Assembly: GCA_002377855.1 (NCBI GenBank)
Contig: DFQQ01000030.1
Coordinates: 124,001-188,000, forward strand
Direction: 5' to 3'
DNA length: 64,000 nt
DNA from: Acidovorax delafieldii
GTDB taxonomy: Bacteria > Pseudomonadota > Gammaproteobacteria > Burkholderiales > Burkholderiaceae_C
This document shows positions 40,827-51,516 of this stretch, piece after piece (position 1 is the stretch's first letter; every line of letters starts with the position of its first letter). Both the position numbers and the translations under genes were made by a program. The notes under the pieces are model-generated. The model saw only the letters and a list, made by a program, of their open reading frames with translations. It searched no databases and was not told the DNA's origin.

Positions 40827-42173
40827 ATGGCACCACGTTCAATGGGCACCGAATCGCCTGCCCAGCCCGCCAAACGGCCCGCCCCGTTCTGGCACCGGCT
40901 CAACACCTTCTTCGCCTTCCCGCTGCAGTCCAAGCCGCTGATGTACAGCCTGATCCTGGCGCTGTCCAGCATGCTGTTCAAAGCGATTTTCTTTTTGCCA
41001 GACCCTCTGGCCATTCTGATCGTGGAGGTCGGCATCTTGCTGGCTGCCTCGCGCTACGGCTTCAAAGTCACCGCCCTGGGCTCGCGCGGCATCTACAAGG
41101 CCGAGGACTACCCGCCTGAGCTGGACCCGGACTGGAAGAACCTGCCCTGGAAGCTGTTCGCCATTTTGATCGCACAGTCCATTGCCGTGGGCTGGCTACA
41201 GCGCCTGAACCCCACGCTGGGCACACTGGCGTGGCTGGCCATGTGCTTTTTGCTACCCGCCACGCAGATCGTGCTGGTGCAGACCTGCAGCTTTACCGAG
41301 ACCCTGAACCCCGCCAACGCCTGGAATGCGGTGCGCGCCATTGGCTGGCCCTACCTGCTGCTGTGCCTGTTCCTCTTTTTGCTGAGCCAGGGAACCTTCA
41401 TCGCACTGGGCATGCTGCTGCCCATCTTCAAGGGCTGGATCGTGGTGCCCATCGTCAACTGGGTGCTGATCTACTTCAGCTGGGTCATGGCCAGCCTGCT
41501 GGGCTATGCCATGTACCAAAACCACGAAGCCTTTGGCATTGACCTGCTGCCCGGCGCCGGCCTGGACGATGACGACGCCCCCGTGGACCGCCGCACGCCT
41601 CGCCAGATCGAACAAGACGCCATCGACGCACAGGTGGCCCAGCTGGTCACCGCTGGCGACATGACCGCCGCTGTAGCCCTGGCGTATGAAGAGCAGCGCA
41701 TGCGCGGCGATGAAGTGGCCGCACAGCGCCGCTACCACCGCGTGCTGTCACTGGCCGAGGGCAAGACCGCTACGTTGCTGGACCATGCGCAGCGCTACAT
41801 CCCGTTGCTGCTGCGTTCGGGCCAGAGCGGCGAAGCGCTCAAGGCCTTTCAGACTTGCCGAGCCAAAGACGCGCAGTTTGCGCTGCAAGACGCCCCCACC
41901 ACCTTGGCCCTGGCCAAGGCTGCGTGGAACACGGGCGACGCGAAAGACGCACTGGCTTTGCTGCAAGGCTTTGACCGCCGCTTCAAGGGCCACGACGCCG
42001 TGCCCGCGGCTTATGAGCTGGTGGCCCGTGTGCTGCTGCAGGGCATGAACCGCGCAGACATGGCGCTGCGTGTGCTGGCTACGCTGGAATCGCGCCACCC
42101 GGACACCGAGGCGGCGCGAGAGACGCGGTGGTTGCTGCGGAACCATGTGCCGCAGGGGGCGGTGGGGGTTTGA
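40827..42173 (+). CDS. Multi-pass membrane protein with C-terminal TPR-like region
   Basis: 448 aa from the ATG at 40827 (GGGAGGCGGGAC upstream). About five or six membrane segments in residues 30-235 (LMYSLILALSSMLFKAIFFL, WPYLLLCLFLFLLSQGTFIA, WIVVPIVNWVLIYFSWVMAS), then an acidic linker (LDDDDAPVDRRTP) and about 180 residues of helical repeats (ALAYEEQRMRGDEVAAQRRY; ALKAFQTCRAKDA; VLLQGMNRADMALRVLATLE). I do not recognise a defined function. The layout, membrane domain plus cytosolic TPR-like tail, resembles the rhomboid-TPR protein at 43057. Divergent from the macroglobulin gene, 194 bp apart. Confidence 0.82.
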   Translation: MAPRSMGTESPAQPAKRPAPFWHRLNTFFAFPLQSKPLMYSLILALSSMLFKAIFFLPDPLAILIVEVGILLAASRYGFKVTALGSRGIYKAEDYPPELDPDWKNLPWKLFAILIAQSIAVGWLQRLNPTLGTLAWLAMCFLLPATQIVLVQTCSFTETLNPANAWNAVRAIGWPYLLLCLFLFLLSQGTFIALGMLLPIFKGWIVVPIVNWVLIYFSWVMASLLGYAMYQNHEAFGIDLLPGAGLDDDDAPVDRRTPRQIEQDAIDAQVAQLVTAGDMTAAVALAYEEQRMRGDEVAAQRRYHRVLSLAEGKTATLLDHAQRYIPLLLRSGQSGEALKAFQTCRAKDAQFALQDAPTTLALAKAAWNTGDAKDALALLQGFDRRFKGHDAVPAAYELVARVLLQGMNRADMALRVLATLESRHPDTEAARETRWLLRNHVPQGAVGV

Positions 42174-42181
42174 GGGTTTAG

Positions 42182-43044
42182 TTGGGCTCTAGTGCTTATG
42201 GGTTAAGCGCGGGCAGCTATTGAATTCATAGTAGGTTGATTCGTCATCAGCCGTTTGGGGCTTGGTTGGCTGATGGGGCTGTATGCCTTTGCAAAGGGCG
42301 GGTGCCGGGATGTGCGCCCGGCGGCGCACCTTCTTTTCTTGCGTTGCCAAGAAAAGAAGGCAAAAGAAGGCGACCCCACTGTCTGCGTCCCTGCGCTTCG
42401 CTTCGGGCAACCTGCGGTGCTCGCGTCCAGCGGGGTCTCGCTCGAACTCGCTTCGTTTCACTACGCTCAGACAATCGCGATCCCTGATCCGCTGGCCGCT
42501 GCGCTCCTCGGCGCATACAGAGGGGAGTGGGAGCCGAACAGCCACTCGGGCCATTGCTTCGCTCGGCCCAGCTCATCAGCGCAAGTGCCACGCGCAGGGC
42601 GCAGCGCAACCAGGGTCGAGCGCAGCGACGACCCGAATGGCTGTTTGGATGTTCACCCCCTGCTGGCTGCGCCTGCGGCGGGGCGGTTGCGGGGTGGCAT
42701 GGGCGTCGAAGCGCCCATGCTTCGTGATCTGACTCGCCGTGGCTGTCCGAGCGGCGCTGCGCAGCAGCAAAGCGAGTTCCACGGCGCACCCCGCAAGCGC
42801 ACCGCCGCAGGTTTGCCCCGTAGCGCAGCGCAGGGGTCGCAGACTGGGGGTCGCCTTTTCTTTGCTCACTTTCTTTTGGCGAAGCAAAAGAAAGTGAGTC
42901 GCCCGCCGGGGCGAAATCCCGGCTCCCGCCCTCAGCAAAGGCATACGCCCCATCGGACCACCAAGCCCCAAACGACTGGCGACGAACCAGCCCACTATCA
43001 ATTCAATAGCTGCCCGCGCTTAACCCATAAGCGCCAGAGCCCAA
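42182..43044. repeat. Pair of diverged inverted repeat copies, about 430 bp each (863 bp, no gene)
   Basis: Two copies of one element face each other. The outer 60 or so bases are nearly identical: TTGGGCTCTAGTGCTTATGG at the left end and the complement of TTGGGCTCTGGCGCTTATGG at the right, both continuing GTTAAGCGCGGGCAGCTATT. Similarity continues inward, with more divergence, to about 42590. Each arm holds a strong hairpin: CTTCTTTTCTTG / CAAGAAAAGAAG (42331-42360) and ACTTTCTTTT / AAAAGAAAGT (42869-42896). Open frames here are low-complexity and differ between strands; I judge them spurious. Confidence 0.8.
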
Positions 43045-43056
43045 TTCAGTCAAAAA

Positions 43057-44529
43057 TCAAACCCCACCCAACACCTGCAACGCCGCACTCCCCGGCGCCA
43101 ACTGCTGCAACTGCGGCCGGAACACAGCCGCCTGCTCCCGCCGCCCCGCATGGCACAACGCAGCCACCAACATGCCCAGCGTCTCCCCCAGCTCCGGGTG
43201 CGTGGGCGCCGTCTTGTGCAAGGCGTTGAACAGCTTTTCCGCATCGCCCCACTGCTGCGCCCGCGCAAAGCGGCGGGATAGGCGGGCCATGTCGTCCGGC
43301 TGCAAACGGGCGCCGGGCTTGGCCTTTTCAAAATACGTGCGGTAGCTGGCGTGCTGAAACTGCAGCGTCTGCTCATCGTGGGCGCGCAAGCGGAAGATGC
43401 GGCGCGCGGCGCGGTGAAAGTCTTCGCTCTCGGGCCACAGCGATGCCGTCTTGAACCAGGCGCTGAGCACCTTTTGGTCCTGCGGGCGCAACTTGGCAGC
43501 GGCCCGCCACTGGGGCAGCGCCTGCTCAAACTTCATGCCCTGGGCCAAGCGCTGGGCGTTGGCCACATGGGCGTCAAAGCCATCGTCTGGCAGGGCTGCC
43601 TGCGCCGTGGGCACCTCCAGCGGGCGGCGGCGCACCAGCATCACCAGGGCCATCAGCGACGCGCCCGCCAGCAAGCCGCCCAAGTGGGCCATGTAGGCCA
43701 CGCCACGGCCACTGAGCCAGTGCTGCAGCAGCTCGTTGGCAATCCACGCGGGCAGCAACAGCAAGGCCGGGGCGGTGACGTAGTTGAAATAGAAAAACAG
43801 TTGGTAGAAAAACCGCACACGCCGCAGCCGGTAAAGCACGGCATACATGCCCATCAGCGCAGACACCGCCCCGGACGCGCCCAGCCCATAGCTGCCGGTG
43901 CCCCCATACGCCCAGGCTGACAGGGCAGAGCCGCCCAGGCCACCCAGCAGGTAGAACGCCAGGTAAGTGGTGCGCCCCAATGCCAGCTCGACCGAAAAGC
44001 CGAACAGAAACAGGAACAGCATGTTGCCCAGCAGGTGGCCGGCGCTGCCATGCAAAAAGGTAGCGGTCAGCCAAGTGATGGGGCGAAATTCGGCATCTTT
44101 GCCGTAGTCCATGGCCCAGCGGCGGGTGAAGGGCTCGGGCAGGCGCGCTTCGTACAGCGTGCGGGCCGCCTTCCAGTCGGTGTGCTGGGGGTCTTCGGCG
44201 GGTACGAAACGCGGGCTCTGCAGCCGTTGCTGGAACCCATCTTCCCGCTCCATCCAGGCGAGCAGCGCGCGCTGGTTGCCTGCCTTTTGCAACGCTCGCG
44301 CCTGGGGCAGGTGTTTGTCGCTCGTTTCTTCCAGCCACGCGACGAATCGCGGAATCTCGATGGCCGGCAGCGGGCTGGCGAGGTAGAAGGCCGCCGCTCG
44401 GTCACGCGCCTTCTCCTCGGTACGTTGTGGCCCCCAGAACACCAGCATGTTGACGACGATGAGCAGCACCGTCATCCACGGCGGATTGCGCCAGGTGGGG
44501 CGGTGTTCAAGGGGGATGGCGTAAAACAT
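43057..44529 (-). CDS. Rhomboid-family intramembrane serine protease with C-terminal TPR-like region
   Basis: 490 aa from the ATG at 44529. After one N-terminal helix and a roughly 110-residue soluble insert comes the rhomboid core: HGSAGHLLGNMLFLFLFG, the catalytic Ser in GLGASGAVSALMG and catalytic His in YMAHLGGLLAG, so the dyad is intact. Residues from about 330 on are helical TPR-like repeats (FEQALPQWRAAAKLRPQDQK; GDAEKLFNALHKTAPTHPEL). Typical bacterial rhomboids lack such a tail. Substrate unknown; might be a neighbouring membrane protein. Confidence 0.9.
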   Translation of the reverse strand: MFYAIPLEHRPTWRNPPWMTVLLIVVNMLVFWGPQRTEEKARDRAAAFYLASPLPAIEIPRFVAWLEETSDKHLPQARALQKAGNQRALLAWMEREDGFQQRLQSPRFVPAEDPQHTDWKAARTLYEARLPEPFTRRWAMDYGKDAEFRPITWLTATFLHGSAGHLLGNMLFLFLFGFSVELALGRTTYLAFYLLGGLGGSALSAWAYGGTGSYGLGASGAVSALMGMYAVLYRLRRVRFFYQLFFYFNYVTAPALLLLPAWIANELLQHWLSGRGVAYMAHLGGLLAGASLMALVMLVRRRPLEVPTAQAALPDDGFDAHVANAQRLAQGMKFEQALPQWRAAAKLRPQDQKVLSAWFKTASLWPESEDFHRAARRIFRLRAHDEQTLQFQHASYRTYFEKAKPGARLQPDDMARLSRRFARAQQWGDAEKLFNALHKTAPTHPELGETLGMLVAALCHAGRREQAAVFRPQLQQLAPGSAALQVLGGV

Positions 44530-44627
44530 CGCGCGATTTTGCGGTTTTTCGGGGGCTGCGCTACAGCGTTTTATGCGCTGCACCATCACTGCCCCGCAAA
44601 GGGTGGAGCAACCAGGTTCCATTCAGC

Positions 44628-44662
44628 AAAAAGCCCACAGGGACCAAATCCCAGTGGGCCTT
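44628..44662 (-). terminator. Rho-independent terminator
   Basis: Minus strand: GGCCCACTGGGA, loop TTTGG, TCCCTGTGGGC (one mispair), then TTTTT. Follows the Bug-family binding-protein gene and separates it from the rhomboid gene. Confidence 0.85.
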
Positions 44663-44682
44663 GCAAGCCGGCGAGAGGAGGC

Positions 44683-45678
44683 TTATTGCGCCACGAAGCC
44701 GCTGTTCTTGATGATGCGTGCCCAGGCCTGGGTGTAGGCAGTCTGGCGGTTGGTGAGCTGCTGTGGCGTCATGTAGCCCACGGTAAGTCCCATGGTGGTG
44801 AGCTGGTTGTACACGTCGGGCTGCGCCACCACCTTGGCCAGGGCGTTCGAGAAGTCCACCACGAACTTCTGCGGCGTACCGGTGGGGGCGTAGATGCCGT
44901 AGTACGGCAGGTCTTCAAAGCCCTTGAGGCCCAGCTCATCAAACGTGGGCACATCGGGCATGGCGGCTTGCCGACGGGTACCCAGCACGGCAACCACATG
45001 GATTTTTCCCGCCTTGTGGTTCTCGATGAAGTCCTGAACGGAACCGACACCTGCGGCGATCTGGTTGCCCAGCATGTCGGCCATCATCGGGGCGCTGCCG
45101 CGATAGGGTGCAGATACTAGATCGATCTGGTATTTCTCGCCCACCAGCTTGACCAGAAATTCCGGGGTGGAAGCAGGCGCCGGGATGCCCACGGCACCCT
45201 TGCCCTTGCCTTGGGTCTTGATCCAGCCGACGTAGTCAGTGAACGACTTGGCGGGCGTGCCGCCCGAGACGGCAAACGCGTTCACGAACGTGGCAAAGCC
45301 CCCCACGGAGACAAAGTCATGCACCGGGTCGTAGCCCGGATTTTTCACCACCTGGGGCAGGATGGAGATGGTGTGGTCGTGCGACAAAAACAGCGTGTGC
45401 CCATCGGCCGCAGCGGCCTTGAGCGCCTGCGCGGCGATCTGCCCGCCTGCGCCGGGGCGGTTTTCCACCACCACGGGCATGTGCAGCTCGTCCTTGAGCT
45501 TTTCAGCCAGCAGGCGCGCGATGGCGTCACTGCCGCCGCCGGGCGGAAACCCCACCAGAATGCGCACGGGCTTGGCGGACTGGGCAAACGCCAGCCCTAC
45601 GGAGAGGGCGGCGCCCAGCACGGCAGTGGCCCGAACGGCACGGGCCAGCAGGCTGCGGCGTGAAGAATGGGAAGTCAT
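44683..45678 (-). CDS. Bug/TctC-family tripartite tricarboxylate-type binding protein
   Basis: 331 aa from the ATG at 45678, preceded by AGGAG. Twin-Arg-like signal peptide (SSRRSLLARAVRATAVLGAA, cleavage near LAFAQ). Family hallmarks: PVRILVGFPPGGGSDAIARL, VVVENRPGAGG, and PYYGIYAPTGTPQKFV. Bug proteins bind carboxylates and similar small molecules; they are greatly expanded in betaproteobacteria and usually lack adjacent TctAB permeases, as here. Ligand unknown. Confidence 0.93.
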   Translation of the reverse strand: MTSHSSRRSLLARAVRATAVLGAALSVGLAFAQSAKPVRILVGFPPGGGSDAIARLLAEKLKDELHMPVVVENRPGAGGQIAAQALKAAAADGHTLFLSHDHTISILPQVVKNPGYDPVHDFVSVGGFATFVNAFAVSGGTPAKSFTDYVGWIKTQGKGKGAVGIPAPASTPEFLVKLVGEKYQIDLVSAPYRGSAPMMADMLGNQIAAGVGSVQDFIENHKAGKIHVVAVLGTRRQAAMPDVPTFDELGLKGFEDLPYYGIYAPTGTPQKFVVDFSNALAKVVAQPDVYNQLTTMGLTVGYMTPQQLTNRQTAYTQAWARIIKNSGFVAQ

Positions 45679-45727
45679 GTGGTGGCTCCTGGGTGTGGGG
45701 CAATCAAGGAAGCAATGCACGCGGGCA

Positions 45728-47197
<1,470 letters not shown>

Positions 47198-47241
47198 GGG
47201 GAGGGCAATAATTGGATGGTTCAGACACCCGGACTGCCCGG

Positions 47242-48462
47242 ATGCCAATGCAAAACACCCAAATTTTATCGACCCTGCCCCCCGAGCGTGGACAAACGCC
47301 GTCTTCAGAGCAGGCGCAGCCATGGTCCAGAGGCTCCAAAGCACCCGCTGGACGTGCATTGGTCTTTGATGCGTGCCAGTTGGGCGTGGTGTTGCGCGCC
47401 GTGCTGTTTGTCGAGACGGTGGTGGGCGTGGGGGCCATGTTCGGGGCGGACAACTTTTACCAATGGCTCGCTACCGTGGCGTTGCTCACCGGCGGTGCGT
47501 TGCCCGCCACCCTGGCCTGGTTGGGCACGGCATGCAGTCTCAAAACCGTGTTGCAACGCCTGAGCACCGCCCAACAGTACGCCGCGGGCGTGCTGCTGGG
47601 GGCGATTGCCGGAGCCTATGCGTGCGCCATGCTCAAGCTTGCAAGCGTGGCCCCGCCCTCGCCCCCCTGGCTGGCCAGCGCGGCCTGCGGGGCGTTGCTG
47701 TCGGCCATGCTGGTCACGGCCCTGGTGTTGCGCGCCAGGGGCCGCACCCCCGCTGCCACCACAGCACGCCTGACGGAGCTTCAGTCGCGCATTCGGCCTC
47801 ACTTTCTGTTCAACACCCTCAACAGCGCCATCGCCCTGGTGCGCGCAGAGCCTGCCAAGGCAGAGTCCTTGCTGGAGGATCTGAGCGATCTGTTTCGGCA
47901 CGCCCTGGTCGAGCAAGGGGAATCGGTCACGCTGGCCGAAGAAATCACCCTGGCCCAGCGCTACCTGGCCATTGAAGAGGTGCGTTTTGGGCACCGCCTG
48001 CAGGTGCAGTGGAATCTGGACCCCCGCACCGATGCCGCACGGCTGCCCCCGCTGTTGTTGCAGCCTTTGGTTGAAAACGCGGTCAAGCACGGCGTGGAAC
48101 CCAGCCCGCGCGGCGGCAAATTGCGGGTGATGACCGAGCTGCGCGGCAGCCGCGTGGTGGTGCGCATCACCAACACCCTGCCGCCCTCCCACATCAAGAA
48201 CGACGGTGCACCCCGCGGTCACGGCATTGCGCTGGCCAACGTGCGGGCACGCCTGGCGCTGCTGCATGATGTGCAAGGCGAATTCACGGCCGGTGTGCAA
48301 GATGGGCTGTACCAGGTGCGCATCACGCTGCCGGTGGAAGGCCACATGCGCCGCGCCGACAAGAACAAGTCTGCGCGCCGCGCCAGCGCCCAGCGACGAA
48401 GCACCGGGCGCAGGGCCAACAGCCCGGCCCCTGCGTCGCCCACCCGACCAGAATCCAAATAA
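47242..48462 (+). CDS. fimS: FimS/AlgZ-type sensor histidine kinase
   Basis: 406 aa from the ATG at 47242 (another ATG two codons on). Four or so membrane helices (about 45-165), then the LytS/His_kinase domain with phospho-acceptor-position His187 in SRIRPHFLFNT, LPPLLLQPLVENAVKHGV (N box) and GHGIALANVRARL (G box). The C-terminal 40 residues are basic and Ser/Ala-rich. With AlgR and the divergent argH this matches the pseudomonad argH / fimS-algR locus, which governs type IV pili and exopolysaccharide. FimS of Pseudomonas shows unorthodox kinase activity; whether this one does is unknown. Confidence 0.9.
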   Translation: MPMQNTQILSTLPPERGQTPSSEQAQPWSRGSKAPAGRALVFDACQLGVVLRAVLFVETVVGVGAMFGADNFYQWLATVALLTGGALPATLAWLGTACSLKTVLQRLSTAQQYAAGVLLGAIAGAYACAMLKLASVAPPSPPWLASAACGALLSAMLVTALVLRARGRTPAATTARLTELQSRIRPHFLFNTLNSAIALVRAEPAKAESLLEDLSDLFRHALVEQGESVTLAEEITLAQRYLAIEEVRFGHRLQVQWNLDPRTDAARLPPLLLQPLVENAVKHGVEPSPRGGKLRVMTELRGSRVVVRITNTLPPSHIKNDGAPRGHGIALANVRARLALLHDVQGEFTAGVQDGLYQVRITLPVEGHMRRADKNKSARRASAQRRSTGRRANSPAPASPTRPESK

Positions 48463-48480
48463 CCAACCGACGCCTGTGCG

Positions 48481-49230
48481 ATGAACATACTGATCGTTGA
48501 CGACGAGCCCTTGGCCCGAAGCCGGCTGCGCACCTTGCTCAGCGACTGCGCCGACACCCTGCGCAGCTCCGTGGCCGAGGCCGGCAACACCGGCGAAGCG
48601 CTGGCAGTGCTCAGCCCTACAGGGGGCCGCGGCTTTGATGTGGTGCTGCTCGATATCCACATGCCTGGCCAAGATGGCCTGTGCCTGGCCCACGCCATCC
48701 AGACGCTGCCGCAGCCGCCAGCCGTGGTGTTCGTGACCGCCCACGCCGACCATGCCGTCAGCGCTTTTGAACTGGACGCGGTGGACTATCTGACAAAGCC
48801 AGTGCGCCGCGAACGCCTGCAGCAAGCGCTGGCCAAAGTGCAACGCCTGCAGCGCCCTGCGGTGCCCGCAGCGATTTCGACATTGCCCGAAGGAGAAACC
48901 CTGGTGATTCAGGACCGGGGGCGCACCGAGCGCGTCGCGCTGGCGGAGGTGCTGTATTTCAAGGCCGAACAAAAGTACGTGACGGTCCGCACCGCCACAC
49001 GCAGCTTCATCATGGACGGCTCGCTCAGCGAGCTGGAGTCGCGCTATGGTGCGCGCTTCCTGCGCATCCACCGCAATGCCTTGGTGGCGCGCCGCGCCTT
49101 GCGGGCGCTGGAAAAACACTACGACCCCGAAGAAGGCGAGGGCTGGGCCGTGCGCCTGCAAGGATCGACCGAGGTGCTCTCGGTCTCACGCCGTCAGGTA
49201 GCGGCCGTGCGCGAAGAACTGGCGCGTTGA
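48481..49230 (+). CDS. algR: AlgR-type LytTR response regulator
   Basis: 249 aa. Receiver domain 1-120 with Asp7/Asp8, phospho-acceptor Asp58 (VVLLDIHMPG), Thr86 and Lys106 (YLTKP), followed by a LytTR DNA-binding domain about 140-245 (ALAEVLYFKAEQKYVTVRT, FLRIHRNALVARRAL). Starts 18 bp after fimS. Controls pilus and surface genes in relatives. In Pseudomonas hemCD follow; here a small exported protein does. Confidence 0.92.
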   Translation: MNILIVDDEPLARSRLRTLLSDCADTLRSSVAEAGNTGEALAVLSPTGGRGFDVVLLDIHMPGQDGLCLAHAIQTLPQPPAVVFVTAHADHAVSAFELDAVDYLTKPVRRERLQQALAKVQRLQRPAVPAAISTLPEGETLVIQDRGRTERVALAEVLYFKAEQKYVTVRTATRSFIMDGSLSELESRYGARFLRIHRNALVARRALRALEKHYDPEEGEGWAVRLQGSTEVLSVSRRQVAAVREELAR

Positions 49231-49347
49231 AATCGCTGCATATCAAGGTAGCTCAATCAGGTTTCAAATGGTTACACTGCCTGGGCGCATTCGCACCTGG
49301 GCTGAGGAGTGCGGCGCCCAATCACCTCTAACCTGGGAAACACACAC

Positions 49348-49665
49348 ATGAAAAAGCTCCCCGTTTTGACCGCCGCAGTTCTGGCGATGATGGCCGCTGG
49401 CGCCGTATGGGCACAAGGGGGCTACAACCGCCCACCCACGGGCGACAAGCAATATGCCCAATGCCTGGTGTATGCGGACCGGCTGTATGAGGGTGGCAAT
49501 GAGCCCAGTCCAGTCAAGGGACAGACCAAAGCCCAGGCTTGGTGCACTTGCATGTGGAACGAAACGCCCGACGACTTTAAGGGCAACTTGGTGAAGTTTG
49601 CCGAAACGCGCAAAGGCAAGGAAACCAACAAGCTGTGCGAGAAGCACTCAGACTGGAGCGAGTAA
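49348..49665 (+). CDS. Small exported four-cysteine protein, function unknown
   Basis: 105 aa from the ATG at 49348. Signal peptide (KKLPVLTAAVLAMMAAGAVWAQ) leaves about 83 residues with four cysteines: AQCLVYADRLYEGG, AWCTCMW and NKLCEKH. These could form two disulphides or bind a ligand. I do not recognise a family. Followed at once by a strong terminator. Confidence 0.75.
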   Translation: MKKLPVLTAAVLAMMAAGAVWAQGGYNRPPTGDKQYAQCLVYADRLYEGGNEPSPVKGQTKAQAWCTCMWNETPDDFKGNLVKFAETRKGKETNKLCEKHSDWSE

Positions 49666-49684
49666 CCCGCTGCGGGATACCGTT

Positions 49685-49716
49685 GCAAAAGCCGCCTTGG
49701 GGCGGCTTTTGCTTTT
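49685..49716. terminator. Strong rho-independent terminator
   Basis: GCAAAAGCCGCC-TTGG-GGCGGCTTTTGC, a 12-bp perfect stem followed by TTTT. Ends the small-protein gene and may serve the convergent ABC permease gene as well. Confidence 0.92.
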
Positions 49717-49756
49717 GCGCCCCGACCGCAATCCATCGGCCATTGCGCGCCGCGGC

Positions 49757-51496
49757 TTAACCTTTGCTGCGCAGCGTGCGGCTTAGCAAGATCACCGGCA
49801 CCAGCCCGACGGCAATCAGGGCAAGCGATGGCAGCGCCGCTTCGCCCAGCCGCTCGTCCCGCGCGAGCTGGTAGGCCACCACGGCCAGCGTGTCGCTGTT
49901 GAAAGGGCGCAGCACCATGGTCGCAGGCAACTCCTTCATCACGTCCACAAACACCAGCAGCGCGGCAGCCGCCGTCGAGCGGCGCAGCAGCGGCCAGTGC
50001 ACCCGCGCCATGAGCCCAGCGCTGCCCATGCCCAGCATGCGTGCGGAATCATCCAGGCTGGCGGGGATGCGTGCATAGCCGCTTTGCACCGATTGCAACG
50101 CCACCGCGCAAAACCGCACCAGATAGGCCCACACAATGCCCACGGCCGTGGCCGTGACCAACGCGCCAATGCCCCATTGCGGCATGGCCGCCTGCAGCCA
50201 GCCCACCGGCAGCAGCAGGCCCACCACAATCACCGCGCCGGGCACCGCGTAGCCCAGGCTGGCCAGTTGCACCACGCCACGCGTCACCCCATCGGGGCGG
50301 CGGCGCACCGCAAAGGCCAGCACCAAGGCCAGCGCAACAGCAATGGCGGCCGTGATGCCACCCAGGCGCACGCTGTGCCAAGCCCACTCCACAAACCGGT
50401 CCCAGGGCAGCACAGACCAGTCGGCCGCCAGGGGGCGCAACATGAACGCCACCGGCGCCGCAAACCCCATGAGCACCGGCACGCCGCACACCAACCAGAC
50501 CAGCACGCGCGCCCAGCCGCGCAGCACCAGGGGCTGCGCCTCTGACGAGCCCGCGCGCCCCACGCCGCCTGCGGCAAAGCGCATGCGCTTTTGAGCGCGG
50601 TGCTCCAGGTGCAGCAGAGCCAGCACCACCACCAGCAGCATGGTCGCCAGTTGGGCGGCGGCCAGGCGGTTGTCCATGGACAGCCAGGCTTTGTAGATGC
50701 CTGTAGTGAAGGTCTGGATGCCAAAGTAGCTGGCCACGCCAAAGTCGGCCAGTGTTTCCATCAATACCAGCGCCACCCCTGCAGCCACTGCCGGGCGGGC
50801 GAGCGGCAAGGCGACGGCCCGGATACGACGCGGCAGCGGCGCGCCCAGCAGGCGGGCCGCTTCCATCAGCTGCGCAGCGCGCTCACCCAACGCCGTGCGA
50901 GCCAGCAGGTACACGTAGGGGTACAGGGAGAAGATGAACACCCACACTGCACCACCCAGGCTGCGCACTTCGGGCAGCAGGCGCCCTTCCAGTCCAAAAG
51001 TGTTGCGCAAGCCCACCTGCAGCGGTCCGCTGAACTGCAGAAAGTCGGTGTACGCATAGGCCGTGACATATGCGGGCATGGCCAGCGGCAACAGCAACAG
51101 CCACTCGAAGGTTCGACGGCCCGGAAAGTCAAACAGCGTGACCGCTGCGGCGGCCCCCGTGCCCACCACGGCAGCGCCCAAGGCCACCATCACGCTCAGC
51201 CACAGCGTGGTGCCCACATAGCCGGGAAGCACCGTCGCCGCCATTTCGCGCAAGATGCTGCCCGCCTGCGCATCGCCCTGCCCCCAGGGCAACCACGACG
51301 CCAACACAGACAACACCGGCAGTGCGAGCACTCCCGCCAACAAGATCAGGGCCAGGGAGCGGAAGTCGAAAGGGCTGCGGCGCAAGGCGGGCAATCTATG
51401 AAAACGAATGAAACACGGTGGCGGGGCCGCCTGCGCGAGCAGCAAGGCCCAGGCGCGCGCCGCAACGGCAGGGATGCAAATGCGAATTTTAAGCAT
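49757..51496 (-). CDS. Ferric-iron-type ABC transporter permease (FbpB-like, fused double permease)
   Basis: About 579 aa if it starts at the ATG at 51496; the true start may be up to 45 codons further in, since the first helix begins at SLALILLAGVLALPVLSVLA. Twelve or so membrane segments in two homologous halves, each with an EAA-type loop (LMEAARLLGAPLPRRIRAVA and LDDSARMLGMGSAGLMARVH). This is the FbpB/SfuB class of iron(III) importers. Divergent from its ATPase with only about 20 bp between the starts. No binding-protein gene is adjacent. Confidence 0.88.
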   Translation of the reverse strand: MLKIRICIPAVAARAWALLLAQAAPPPCFIRFHRLPALRRSPFDFRSLALILLAGVLALPVLSVLASWLPWGQGDAQAGSILREMAATVLPGYVGTTLWLSVMVALGAAVVGTGAAAAVTLFDFPGRRTFEWLLLLPLAMPAYVTAYAYTDFLQFSGPLQVGLRNTFGLEGRLLPEVRSLGGAVWVFIFSLYPYVYLLARTALGERAAQLMEAARLLGAPLPRRIRAVALPLARPAVAAGVALVLMETLADFGVASYFGIQTFTTGIYKAWLSMDNRLAAAQLATMLLVVVLALLHLEHRAQKRMRFAAGGVGRAGSSEAQPLVLRGWARVLVWLVCGVPVLMGFAAPVAFMLRPLAADWSVLPWDRFVEWAWHSVRLGGITAAIAVALALVLAFAVRRRPDGVTRGVVQLASLGYAVPGAVIVVGLLLPVGWLQAAMPQWGIGALVTATAVGIVWAYLVRFCAVALQSVQSGYARIPASLDDSARMLGMGSAGLMARVHWPLLRRSTAAAALLVFVDVMKELPATMVLRPFNSDTLAVVAYQLARDERLGEAALPSLALIAVGLVPVILLSRTLRSKG

Positions 51497-51516
51497 TCGA
51501 CACCTAGAATGGCGGC

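Noticed and set aside
34633..40842. Longer macroglobulin frame starting at 40842
   Set aside because: The first 70 residues have no signal peptide and read low-complexity sequence; the ATG at 40632 gives a clean signal peptide.
42182..43044. Insertion sequence
   Set aside because: No transposase frame and no target duplication could be recognised; recorded as a repeat block instead.
42255..43229. 324-aa plus-strand and 180-aa minus-strand frames in the repeat block
   Set aside because: They run across inverted repeat copies and hairpins, have low-complexity composition and no family resemblance; the plus frame also enters the 3' end of the rhomboid gene.
47305..49161. 618-aa minus-strand frame opposite fimS-algR
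   Set aside because: Antisense to two well-supported genes; composition typical of a shadow frame.
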